Below are positions 38,813 through 50,535 of a stretch of 64,000 nt of DNA, piece after piece. Both the position numbers and the translations under genes were made by a program. The notes below the pieces were generated by a model. That model was given only the letters and a program-made list of their open reading frames with translations, made no database searches and was not told where the DNA came from. Position 1 is the first letter of the stretch. Each line of letters opens with the position of its first letter. Origin of the DNA: Sapria himalayana (Eukaryota > Streptophyta > Magnoliopsida > Malpighiales > Rafflesiaceae); assembly GCA_029783825.1 (NCBI GenBank), contig JAREIK010014506.1, forward strand, positions 1-64,000. The letters run 5' to 3'.

Positions 38813-38862
<50 letters not shown>
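38770..38862. repeat. Two (TA)n tracts
   Basis: Uninterrupted TA dinucleotides at about 38770-38801 and 38813-38860, separated by AACTACACACCATA. Confidence 0.9.
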
Positions 38863-38864
<2 letters not shown>

Positions 38865-39030
38865 TTGTATATAAAAATTATATATATTTACACGTTAAAA
38901 AGCAAAAGCTCGATACACTCATTCTTGAGATAGATGTGAGCCTTCTCGGAGGCTGCAAGTTCAAACTCTACAAGCTATTAAAAAAGTTTCAGGATAGAAA
39001 TCATGCTTCATTTAGTGATATTTGATTAAA
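38863..39030 (+). other. Short non-repetitive segment with a possible Pol III B-box-like motif
   Basis: Between the TA tracts and the 550-bp repeat lies a mixed-composition patch (38895-39005). It contains GCAAGTTCAAACTCTAC, which resembles a tRNA/SINE B box with one mismatch. No convincing A box or tRNA fold is seen, so I do not call a SINE. Confidence 0.25.
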
Positions 39031-39527
39031 TAATGTTTTATATATTTATGAAAATATATTTAAATAGTTATACACATATTGTTAAACATAATGTTGTATG
39101 TTGTTATACATGCAATATTAAATATAGTTACATGTGGGTATACATATAGTTACACATATAGTTATACTTATATTTAACATGTAGGTATATATATTTTTTC
39201 ATATAATTTTATATATTTATACATATAGTTATGTATAGTTATAGATAGAGTAAAATATATTTTTATATATTAATATACAAATATGTATATTAAATATATG
39301 TTGGTAATTATATATTTAAATATAGTTATGTATAATATTTTTATAGTCATACATCTAGTCAATAACATTTATTTATAGTTATATGTTCTTATACCTATAG
39401 TATATATAGTTAAAAATAGAGTTATATATAGTTAAACATATAGTTATATATGTATATATTCATACAAGTAGTTATAAGTAGATATACATAAATGTATACA
39501 ATGTTATAAACAAATATATAGATTCAC

Positions 39528-39532
<5 letters not shown>

Positions 39533-39575
<43 letters not shown>
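39533..39575. repeat. (TG)15 followed by (TA)n
   Basis: Fifteen TG units at 39533-39562, then TA units to about 39575, inside the first monomer of the 550-bp repeat. The other monomers have only TATATGTATACATA at this place, so the expansion is specific to this copy. Confidence 0.9.
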
Positions 39576-39576
<1 letters not shown>

Positions 39577-39760
39577 CATGTATACATAGTTACAAATATT
39601 GTAATATTTAATTATATAGACTGGTACATAGTAATACAAATATTTATATATAGTTATACACATGTATTTAAATATAATGCTGTATGTTGTTATACATGTA
39701 ATTATAAATATATTTACAAATATAGTTATACTTATATTTATACATGTAGGTATATATATT

Positions 39761-39840
39761 TTTTTATATTTTTTTATATTTTTTTATATTTTTTTATATT
39801 TTTTTATATTTTTTTATATTTTTTTATATTTTTTTATATT
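39761..39840. repeat. Eight perfect decamers TTTTTATATT
   Basis: Eight identical 10-bp units in a row, inside the second monomer where other monomers carry a single TATATATTTTTTCATATAA segment. This is a recent local expansion. Confidence 0.95.
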
Positions 39841-42800
39841 TGTATACATGTAGTTATATATAGGTATAGATATGGTAAAATACATTTTTATATATTAATA
39901 TAAAAAATGTATATTAAATATATGTTGTTAATTTTATTTTTAGATATAGTTATGTATAATGTTTTTATAATTTTAAATGTTGTCAATGACAATTATTTAT
40001 AGTTATATGTTTTTATAACTATAATATATATAGTTAAAAATAAAGTTATATATAGTTAAACAGATAGTTATATATAGATATATTCATACAAGTAGTTATA
40101 AGTAGTTATACATAAATGTATGCAAAGTTATAAACAAATTTATAGATATACATATATATATGTATACATAGTTACCAATATAATTATATTTAATTATATT
40201 GAGTGTTACATAGTAATACAAATATTTATATATAATTATACACATGTAGTAAAACATAATGTTGTATGTTGTTATACATGTAATTATAATTATAATTACA
40301 TGTGGTTATACATATAGTTTCACATATAGTAATACTTATATTTATACATGTAGATATATATATTTTTTAATATAATTTTATATACGTATACATATAGTTA
40401 TCTGGAGGTATAGATATGGTAAAATACATTTTTATATACTAATATATAAAAATGTATATTAAATAAATGTTGTTAATTATATTTTTAAATATAATTATGT
40501 ATAATATTTTTGTAGTTATACATGTAGTCAAAGAAATTTTTTCATTTTTATATGTTTTTATACCTAAAGTGTATAGTGTTAAAAATAAAGTTATATATAG
40601 TTAAACATATAGTTATATATGGATATATGCATACAAGTAGTTATATGTAGTTATACCTAAATATATACAAAGTTATAAACAAATATATAGATTTGCATAT
40701 ATGTATACATAGTTACAAATATATTTATATTTAATTATATAGAGTGTTACATAGTATTACAAATATTATATTATAGTTATACACAAGTAGTTAAACATAA
40801 TGTTGTATGTTGTTATACAAGTAATTATAAATATAGTTACATGTGATTATACATATAGTTACACATATAGTTATACTTATATTTAACATGTGGGTATATA
40901 TATATTTTAATATAATTTTATATATGTATACATATAGTTATCTATAGGTATAGATATGGAAAAATACATTTTTATATACTAATATAAAAAAATGTATATT
41001 AAATATATGTTGTTAATTTAATTTTTAAATATATTTATGTATAATGTTTTTAGTTTTACATGTAGTCAAAGACAATTATTTATAGTTATATATTCTTATA
41101 CCTATAGTATATATAGTTAAAAATAGTGTTTTATATTGGTAAACATATAGTTATATATAGATATATTCATAAAAGTAGTTCTACATAGTTATACATAAAT
41201 GTATGCAAGGTTATAAACAAATAAATAGATATAAATATATGTTTATATATATGCCTACTTAGTTACAAATATAGTTATATTTAATTATATTGAGTGTTAC
41301 ATAGTAATACAAATATTTATATATAGTTATACAGATGTTGTTAAAAATAATGTTGCATGTTGTTATACATGTAATTATAAATATAATTACATGTGGTTAT
41401 ACATATAGTCAAAGTCAATTATTTATAGTTATATGTTCTTATACCTATAGAATATATAGTTAAAATAGAGTTATATATAATTAAACATATAGTTATATAT
41501 AGATATATTGATACAAGTAGTTATAAGTAGTTATACATAAATATATACAAAGTTATAAACGAAAATATAGATGTTCATATATGTATACATATATGTATAC
41601 ATAGTTACAAATATAGTTATATTTAATTATATAGAGTGTTACATACTATTACAAATATTTATATATAGTTATACACATTTAGTCAAATATAATGTTGTAT
41701 GTTGTTACACATGTAATTATAAATATAGTTACATGTGATTATGAAAATAGTTACTCATATAGTTATACTTATATTTATACATGTAGGTATATATCTTTTT
41801 CATATAATTATATATATGTATACATATAGTTATCTAAAGGTATAGATATGGTAAAATACATTTTTATATTCTAATATATAAAAATGTATATTAAATATAT
41901 TTTGTTGATTATATTTTTAAAATATAGTTATGTATACTATTTTTATTGTTATACATGTAGTCAAAGACAATTATTTATAGTTATATGTTCTTAAAACTAT
42001 AGTATATATAGTTAAAAATAGAGTTTTATATACTTAAAAATATAGTTATATATATATATATATATTCATACACGTAGTTATAAGTAGTTTTACATAAATG
42101 TATGCAAAGTTATAAACAAATATATAGATATAGATATATGTTTATACATATGTATAAATAGTTACAAATATAGTTATATTTAATTATAATGAGTGTTACA
42201 TAGTAATACAAATATTTATTTATAGTTATACACATGTAGTTAACCATAATGTTTTATATTATTATACATGTAATTATAAATATAATTACATATGGTTATA
42301 AACATAATTACACACATAGTTATACTTATATTTATACATGTAGGTATATATATTTTTTCATATAATTGCATATATTTATACATATAGTTATCTAGAGGTA
42401 TAGATATGGTAAAATACATTTTTATATACTAATATATAAAAATGTATATTAAATAAATGTTGTTACTTATATTTTTAAATATAGTTATGTATAATGTTTT
42501 TATTGTTATACATGTAGTCAAAGAGAATGATTTATAGTTATATGTTCTTATACCTATAGTATATATAGCTAAAAATAGAGTTATATATAGTTAAACATAT
42601 AGTTATATATAGATATATTCATACATGTAGTTATAAGTGGTTATATATAAATATATACAAAGTTATAAACAAATATATAGATTTACATTTTTTTATACAT
42701 ATATGTATACATAGTTACAAATATAGTTATATTAATTTTATAGAGTGTTATATAGTTTTTATAATATATATATATATAGTTATACACATATAGTTAAACA

Positions 42801-43105
42801 TAATGTTGTATGTAGGGATACATGTAATTATAAATATAGTTACATGTGATTATACATATAGTAACACATTTACTTATACTTATATTTATACATGTTGGAA
42901 TATATATTTTTCATGTAATTTTATATATTTATACATATATTAATGTATAGGTATAGATATAGTAAAATACATTTTTATATACTAATATATAAAATATATA
43001 TTAAATATATGTTGTTAATTATGTATTTAAATACATTTATGTATACTATTTTAATAGTTATACATTTAGTCAAAGACAAATATTTATCATTTTATGTTCT
43101 TATAC

Positions 43106-44004
43106 ATTTGGGATCCAATGGCAAAAAGACAAAATGGAAAACAAATAAGTTAGGCTTACAATATATTAGAGCAATGTAAATGTGGTATTGTATTTTAGGC
43201 GTGCAGTATATAAATATACATATAATTTGAATCCCACTAGAAACAGATGATGTCATCCACATTAAAGAACAAAACTCAATCAAAATAGACAAAAATTAGA
43301 TTCACATCTAGATATGTCAACAAAGTTTCTCTCATGAAGCTAAAATTTTTTATACCTTGCTGGCAATGTTATTGGAAAGCCAATCAAGACCTTCGTAGAG
43401 GCCCTCGTCTGAGGTAGCACAGGTTCTCAGAATGTACCAATGGCATTGGTGAAGAGAGTGAAGTCCTAGCTTGTCAGTAATTTAAGCTACATTCATCTAA
43501 TTGGGAAGATATTGCATATTGGAAAAAACCAGCAAAACTATATCTCGAAGATCATCCTCTTTTAGCATCCTTTGCATTATCTCTAGCTTCGACAACTCGA
43601 ACTCTGTCATTACTGTCCACCACAATCTAAAACCTTGGGTATTTTGGAAGGAATGCCTCTAGAGAGGGCGAATCTTCTCTTGACCCGCAACATCCCACAT
43701 AGTGAAACTCATGTTTTTGTATTTGACAATCTCTAAATTGAAGCCAATAGTAGGAATTGTGGTGACAATTTCACCAAGCTTCAACTTATACCGAATTGCT
43801 GACCTACCGGTAGCATCAAGACCTACAATAAAAATCCTCATCTCCTATTGGAAAACAACCTACTGAACAGCTTTGTGAATGTCAACCCTATTTCTTCCAC
43901 TAAATATCAATCCCTTTGTCGTATGGTAGTAAATTGATCTGATGAAAGAAATAAACATAATTGATAGGCATCAAGAGATGGTCACCAGAGAGGGAGATCA
44001 ACCT
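43106..44004 (-). mobile_element. Retroposed cDNA insertion carrying an ARF1 copy
   Basis: An 899-bp insertion interrupts one monomer of the 550-bp repeat. It is flanked by 16-bp direct repeats with 14 matches (43090-43105 and 44005-44020, of the form TTATATGTTCTTATAC), and the repeat consensus resumes exactly after the second copy. The insert holds 5' UTR-like, coding and 3' UTR-like sequence of an ARF GTPase on the minus strand, without introns. No poly(A) run remains at its 3' end (43106). The structure fits LINE-mediated retroposition. Confidence 0.75.
43350..43891 (-). pseudogene. ARF1: ARF1-type small GTPase processed pseudogene
   Basis: ARF1 GTPases drive vesicle-coat assembly at the Golgi. 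The minus strand covers the whole protein, N terminus to C terminus: GLTFTKLFSRLF (about 43890-43855), a frameshift, [52 protein letters not shown], then a stop, and later [36 protein letters not shown] and [17 protein letters not shown] with TAA at 43350-43352. The start ATG is changed to ATA (43889-43891). The Walker A lysine is R, the WDVGG glycine is A, and the NKQD motif is NMQY. The coding segments are contiguous with no introns, unlike plant ARF1 genes. Several stops and net loss of 4 bases confirm a dead copy. Confidence 0.9.
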
Positions 44005-44300
44005 TTATATGTTCCTATACCTATAGTATATATAGTTAAAAACATAGTTATATATAGTTAAACATATAGTTATATATAAATATATTCATACAAGTAGTTA
44101 TAAGTAGATATACATAAATGTATACAAAGTTATAAACAAATATATAGATTTAATTATATGAATACATATATGTATACATAGTTACAAATATAGTTATATT
44201 TAATTATATAGAGTATTACATTGCTATACAAATATTTATATATAGTTATACTTATATAGTTATAAATATGTATGTTGTTAAAGATATAGTAATATGTAAC
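44005..44300 (-). repeat. ~550-bp repeat, part after the ARF1 insertion
   Basis: This continues the monomer interrupted at 43105: CTATAGTATATATAGTTAAA, then AGTTATAAACAAATATATAG and ATATAGTTATATTTAATTAT. It fades into diverged AT-rich DNA near 44300. Confidence 0.75.
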
Positions 44301-45360
44301 ATTTTTATAGTTATACATATAGTAAAATACAATTATATATAGTATATATTATTATACATATAGTATTTTTTGTTAGAAATATAATTATATAGAATTATAC
44401 ATATAATTATAAATTATTTAATAGTTAAAAAAATAGTTATGTATCTATAAATATAATTATAAAAATAGTTTACATAATTATCATTATAGTTATAAATACT
44501 TTTATATATAATGACATATGATTATATAATTATACAAGTGTTTTGAAATAATATTTGAGTTTAAAATATTTATATAAATGTTACATATATATAATTATAT
44601 ATTAACACTTTTATAAATATTATATAGTATACTTATCACATTTATATAAAATGTATAAGTATTATATATTTATATTAAAATTAATATGTTATATAAATGT
44701 TTACAAAAAATGTATAAACATTTTATATGTTATATAATTGTTATAAAAAAAATTTTATAAATGGATAATTTTATGTAAATGTTGTAAAGATATTTATAAA
44801 CATTAATACATATGTATAAATATTTATATATAACATTAAATCTACATATAAACATATCATTGTTTATATATAATGTAACACGTGTATATACATTAAAGTA
44901 TAGATATTTATATATAATGTCATAAGATTATATATATGTATAAAAGTTTATAAATAATGATATCTATTTATAATATTTATGGATACAAAAAAAAAGAACC
45001 CATAAACATTAAATTTGTTTTTTCTTAAGTTACAGAAGCAGAAAACATTAAGTATAATTTTTTTTGTTAAGTTAGATTAGTAGAAAACAATATGGAAATA
45101 TTTAGTAATTGAAATCCATAAAACCCTAAAAAATTTAAAAGTAAAAGAACAAAGTTTACATTAACAATTTATTGTTTTATTAATATGTGTAAAGTCAAAA
45201 TCATATGAGTGATATGAAAATAGAAAAAAAAAAGAAAAAATGGTGGAAAATTAAAAAAAATCAAACCTAAATATTCTTTAAAAATCAAACTCTTCCAGTG
45301 GTAATATTGTCTAAATATAACTATTAGTCTATCAATTAACAACATGTATTTAAAATTCAT
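44301..45360 (-). other. AT-rich DNA related to the 5' interior of CACTA A
   Basis: There is no gene. The segment 45095-45230 (GTAATTGAAATCC, AAACCCTAAAA, GTGTAAAGTCAAAAT) matches the reverse complement of about 8590-8760. Together with the inverted 550-bp repeats this suggests a CACTA-A-like fragment lying on the minus strand. The alignment was done by eye only. Confidence 0.45.
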
Positions 45361-45830
45361 TTTTATATATTAGAATAAAAATTGTATTTTCGTATATCCA
45401 TACCTTTACATATCTATATGTAAAAATATATGAAATCATATGCAAAAATATATATACATACATGTAAAAATATAAGTTTAACCATAAGTGTAACTATATG
45501 TATAACCACATGTAACTAAATTTATAATTATATGTATAATAACAAACAACATAATGTTTTACTATATATAAATATTTGTATAACAATAAAAAACTCAATA
45601 TAAATAAATATAACTTTATTTTTAATTATGTTTACATATGTGTATACATATATGTAAATCTATATAATTATTTATAACTTTGTATACATTTATTTATATT
45701 TACTTATAACTACTTGCATGCATATATCTATATATAATTATATGTTAAACTAAATGTAACTATTTATAACTACATTTACTATATGTATCCTAACATATAA
45801 TTATATATGGGATAATACTATTTTATTGCA
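45361..45830 (+). repeat. ~550-bp repeat, one copy in + orientation
   Basis: ACCACATGTAACTAAATTTA (45504), AACAAACAACATAATGTTTT (about 45540) and AATTATATGTTAAACTAAAT (about 45737) are reverse complements of markers in the 39-43 kb block. They are colinear with 9930-10760. The change of orientation near 45360 makes a fold-back arrangement with the preceding block. Confidence 0.6.
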
Positions 45831-46039
45831 CTAACTTGAAATATAATGGCTAGAGATATAATATCAACAATATGTAAGCACATAGCATGAGATATAATGG
45901 CTCATATATGGTATAATACAAATAAGGGTCGTGCTCTTACCTAATCCCAGCTCTTGGGCCTCAGGCTCAAATATGAACTTATGTATAACAAAAAATGTAA
46001 TATTTGATAGGTTTATACTGAAGAACTTATATTTTTTTT

Positions 46040-46425
46040 ATATAATTCTTCATTCTAACACTGCACTCTCTATGTGTCTCTCTCTCCCTCTATAATTCAT
46101 TTAGTCATTCTCTTCCTTTTTTTATGTGTCACACTCTTTCTCTTGTTATTTTTTTCTGGTTCTTCTTTCTTACTTGTTCTCTCTCTCCATCCCCCCTCTC
46201 TCTCCCTCCATCTCTCCCTCCCTCTCTCCCTTTCTCTCTCCATCTCCCCCCTCTCTCCCACTCTCTCTTTCACAATTTCTCTCCCAATCTCTCTCCATTC
46301 TTTTCTCTCCCTCTCTCACACACATTCTCTCCCCTCATCTCCCCATTTCTTTGCCCCTCTCTCTCCCCACTTTATCTTTATATCTCTCTCTCTCTTTCCC
46401 TCTCATCCTTCAAACATTAAATGTC
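46040..46425 (+). repeat. Pyrimidine-rich (CT)n tract
   Basis: TCTCTC, CTCCCTCTC and related runs dominate from about 46065 to 46410. It lies upstream of the third TNP2-like gene and could once have been a CT-rich leader or promoter region. The S/P/L-rich open frames in all three + frames are composition artefacts. Confidence 0.85.
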
Positions 46426-46699
46426 TTTTTTTTGCTTTCCTTTCTTGTGCATTATATCATTGTAGACCCTTTATCTAGTATAACTGTGATATCTATTAAT
46501 CTTTATCATGATAAAAATTATTTTATCTATTAATGTAGTTTGTACAAACGCATTGCCTCGATATTCACGACATTAATTTTTAAATATTCATCTATAAGTA
46601 ATTTTATTTAATTATTTGTATATTTTGAAGTAATAGAATGTTTTATTCAAAATTATGATTGGGCATTATTTTTTGTAAATAAAAGAGGGAAAATTGAGC

Positions 46700-49600
46700 T
46701 TAGATCATTAGTGGATGTACAAAAGGGTTATTAATGGATTCTTGAATAAAGATTTTTGACTAGGCTTGAAACAGTTCATCAATTTTGTGTGAAGTCAATC
46801 GAGATTGATGGATGAAGAACAAATTAAGTGTCCATGTAATCATCACAAGTGTTAGAATATCCATTTTCATGATGCAAACACTATAAGATATCATTTGGCT
46901 AAATATGACTTTGTGCCAAATTATTTTGTTTGCATTTATCATGGGGAAAGTACAATGGCTCTGAATATTGACCAAAATGAGGGTATTGAATCATTTGCTT
47001 GTGGTGAAAAATCATCAAACACATACCATAAAATGATCACAGAAGCTGTGATGCTGACTTCAATCTGGATTACATGGATGAACCACCTAATCCTGAAGCT
47101 TATAAATTTTATCAAATGGTTAAAGCTACAGATAAAAAGTTGTGGTCTGGTTGTAAAACAAATTCGCAATTGTCACTTGTAGCTCGACTAGTGAGCATTA
47201 AGTAAGAAAATCATATGTCTGAGAAATTATTTGATCATGTGACAGAACTGATGAAAGATATTATCCCTGATAATAATTTGATTACTAACAACTTTTACAA
47301 CACTAAGAAGTTACTATGAGGAATGGTTCTACTAGTGGACTATATTGATTGTTGTTTAAATGGATGCATGTTATATTGGGGCGGTGATATTGATTTAATT
47401 TGCTGTAAGTTTTATGATCATCCTTGATTTAGGAAGGCACCTCGTGTTGTAGATACGCGACAAAAATTGAAGGTTGTCTTTAAAAAGATGTATTATTTTT
47501 TATTAATTCCTCGATTACAGAGACTATATGCATCAAATGCTACATCAAATGCTAAGAGGTGACATTATGAGCATGTGGTTGAAGAATGAGTAATGCGTCA
47601 TCCATCAAATTCACCTGCTTGGAAGCATTTTAATTATATACATCAAGATTTTGTAGAAGAAAGTTGAAATGTGAGATTGGGTCTCTACACTGATGGATTT
47701 CAGCCATTTGGGTAATCTAGACAATAGTATTCAACATGGAAAGTGATAGTGACACCTTATAACTTGCCTCCGTGGTTGTGTATGAAGGAGCAATATTTGT
47801 TTTTATCAATATTGGTTTCAGGGCCAAAAAATCTAAAAGACATGATGGATGTTTTCTTACAGCCTTTTATTGCAGAATTAAATAATTTATGGAATGTTAG
47901 CATGAATACATATATATCTCAAAGAAGCAAAATTTCATTATACGGGTAGCCCATATGTGGATGGTGAGTGACTTTTCTGCATTTTCAATGCTGTCTGGCT
48001 AGAGTACTATAGGACAATTCACATGCCCGTATTGCATGACAAATTCTGATGCATTTACCCTCAAATTTAGTGGTAAATAGTCATGGTTTGATAACCATCA
48101 TAAGTTTCTACCTACGAATCATCTATTTCGAAGAAATAGAACTTCATTTCGAAAAATAAAACTATTATGACAGTTGCACCAGTAGTTGGTTCAGGAGATG
48201 ATATTATGACAGATATTCAGAGTTTGGGTTTGAAGAATGTAACTAAAAAGGAAGATACTGGAAGTAATGGACCAATATGCAAATTATTTGGATGGAGGAA
48301 ACGTAGTATATTTTGGGACTTGCCCTATTGGAAGTCTAACTTAATTCATCATAACTTAGATGTAATACATATTGAAAAAAATGATTTTGACAATGTTTTC
48401 AACACTGTCCTTAATGTAGATGGAATATCCAAAGACACTTTAAAATCAAGACAAGAGCTGAATGAATATTTTCGGCATCTTGAATTAAAATTGAATGAGG
48501 AAACAAAAAAATTTCCTAAAGCTTGCTACACACTTGATAAGAAGGCAAGATAGATATTGTGTGAATGGGTTAAAAATTTGAAATTCTCTAATGGATATGT
48601 GTCAAATATGGGTAGATGAGTGGATATGAAGAATTTTAAGGTATTTGGAATGAAAAGTCATGAGTGTCATGTATTTATGCAAAGATTAATACCAATTGCA
48701 TTCCGTGAATTACTTCCACTAAGTGTTTGGGAGGTCCTTACAAAACTTAATTTGTTTTTTCAAATAGCTAATTGCAATCACAATCAAAATAGATGACATG
48801 GTGAGGCTGGAGAATGATATTCAACTTATTATTTGTAAGCTTGAACGGATATTCCCATTGAGTTTTTTTGACTTGATGGAGCATTTCCCTGTCTTTTTGG
48901 CATATGAAGCAAGGATTGCAAGGCCAGTGCAATTCAGGTTGAAGTATCCTTTTGAAAGGTAAATACCTATAATTTGATGTGTTTTATTATTTCATACTTT
49001 AAGTAATATTGTAATTTAATCTAATTGAAACCTAACATTGTGGATGTAGGTATCTTCATAAGTTGAGATTGAATATTAGAAACAAGACAAAAGTTGAAGG
49101 TTTAATTTGCAATGCATATTTATTAGAAGAAGCATCATTATTTTGTTCTTATTATTTTGAGGATCATGTCAATACAAAGAATAGAAATGTGCCACGGAAT
49201 TATGAATGTCATGTGATGGTAGAAGATAATTCAGTGGATAAACTATCTATTTTAAGCATCCTAGAAGAGCATTTGGAAGAGCAATAAAAAATGTATGCAT
49301 ATGAAGAGTACAAAGTAAACCATAGCTACATTTTACTTAATTGTGAGAAGATTGCACCATATATTGAGTATATATACCCAAAATGATTGCAGGTTTAATC
49401 ATAGTTTAATGTTTTCTTTAATAAGAATTATTAAGAATTGATATACATTTTTTTCTTTCTTTTTATATTTGTTTAGTATATATGTTGAGCAGTTAAAATT
49501 TAGGCATCCAGTAATTTCCAGCAATGATGTCAATTATATGCTAGAAACTATATTTGCGAATTGGTTAAAAAATTATGTAAGAATTATTAAGTTTTATATA

Positions 49601-50396
49601 TTTGAATTATTTAATTTATTAGTATCTTTTACTTGTTACTATCATTTTTTTAATTTATGTGATAGGCAATTGATCCTCAAATGGAGATTCAAATATTTTT
49701 ATTCAGAATCTTAGTAAAGGCCCATTTAGATATGTGACAACCTTTCCTGAGTATTTTGTTAATGGATATAAATTTCACACAATCGAGGATGGCTCTTCTA
49801 AAACAACAATAAATTGTGGTGTATGCATTAAAGGCTCAGGTTATAATGTAGATGAGATTGATTAATATGGTCAACTCAAAGAAGTTATTGAGTTGGAGTA
49901 TCCTGGACTCGAAAATAACAGGATTGTATTATTTAAGTGTGAGTGGTTTGATCCCACATGAAATGTGGGCACAAAGATTCATTCAGATTATAAACTAGTG
50001 GATGTTAACCATAAACACGGATATAATCGATATGAGTCATTTATTATGGTAGTTCAAGCTGCTCAGGTATATTATTGTACACACCCAAGTTTATCTCGTG
50101 ATAAGAGAGATTGGTGGGCGATTTGCAAAATCAACGCTGATCAAAAATTTGAAGTACCAACATCACAACAAATAAGTGCAGACTTAGAAATTATACCAGC
50201 ATTCCAAGAAGATGACATAAATAATATTGAGCCTTTGAGTGTAGATGAAGATCCATGAAATATATGTGACTCAAATGGTAGTAGAATAGAAATTGAAGAT
50301 GATCAATTTTTATCTGAAGATGAGTTCAAAATTATATCAGAATTAGACAAAATATCAGAAGATCCATTGAAGGATGACAGTGATGCCGATAATTAA
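46700..50396 (+). pseudogene. TNP2-like CACTA transposase, degenerate (element C)
   Basis: The transposase-associated domain spans 46706-46960: WMYKRVIN, IKCPCNHHKC, YFVCIYHGE. The TNP2 core includes NGCMLYWGGD (47362-47390), LRLGLYTDGFQPFG-type sequence (47670-47712), VTPYNLPPWLCMKEQYLF (47743-47800), DVFLQPFIAELNNLWN, FDNHHKFLPTNHLFRR, then SIFWDLPYWKSN (48308-48343) and HHNLDVIHIEKNDFDNVFNT. DUF4218 follows: LENDIQLIICKLERIFPLSF near 48810. An intron with donor GGTAAATACC at 48958 and acceptor TGGATGTAG at 49049 sits before YLHKLRLN. DUF4216 includes LKEVIELEYPGLENNRIVLF, KCEWFDPT, KLVDVNHKHGYNRYESFIMV and QVYYCTHPS (49870-50095). An acidic C terminus ends with TAA 50394-50396. Stops at about 47200, 47319, 47563 and elsewhere, plus frameshifts near 47050 and 48165, mark it as inactive. 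Confidence 0.88.
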
Positions 50397-50535
50397 ATTG
50401 TTATAATTTTATTATAAATTTAAACTATCAAAGACTTTTTGTATTTTGTTGAAATCTGTTGGTGTTTTTATTCGAAAATGCATGCTTGTTCATCATATTC
50501 CTATTTTTTGTTCTATCTTTTATTTTGTACAATAG

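Larger units (their letters stand above)
39031..43105 (-). repeat. ~550-bp AT-rich tandem repeat, main block
   Basis: The marker GTTAAACATAATGTTGTATG (with variants) starts at about 39081, 39667, 40249, 40790, 41340, 41682, 42239 and 42793. The spacings are 586, 582, 541, 550, 342, 557 and 554 bp, so about seven full monomers and one shortened one. Each monomer continues through GTTATACATGTAATTATAAA, AGGTATAGATATGGTAAAAT, TAGTCAAAGACAATTATTTA and AGTTATAAACAAATATATAG. Strand is set as minus because copies in CACTA A read the other way. Open frames in it are AT-rich artefacts. Confidence 0.85.

Noticed and set aside
38895..39005. A tRNA gene or SINE suggested by a B-box-like GTTCAAACTC
   Set aside because: No matching A box, cloverleaf, poly(A) tail or target duplication could be made out.
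39472..39903. Frames with VCVCVC and FFYIFLYFF runs on both strands
   Set aside because: They result from the (TG)n and TTTTTATATT expansions within the 550-bp repeat.
43659..43841. Intact 60-codon ARF frame as a functional small GTPase
   Set aside because: It is only the middle of a copy with a lost start codon, a frameshift upstream, stops downstream, and altered Walker A and NKQD motifs.
46074..46533. Three overlapping Ser/Pro/Leu-rich + frames resembling secreted or membrane proteins
   Set aside because: They come from a (CT)n tract. All three frames are open for the same compositional reason.
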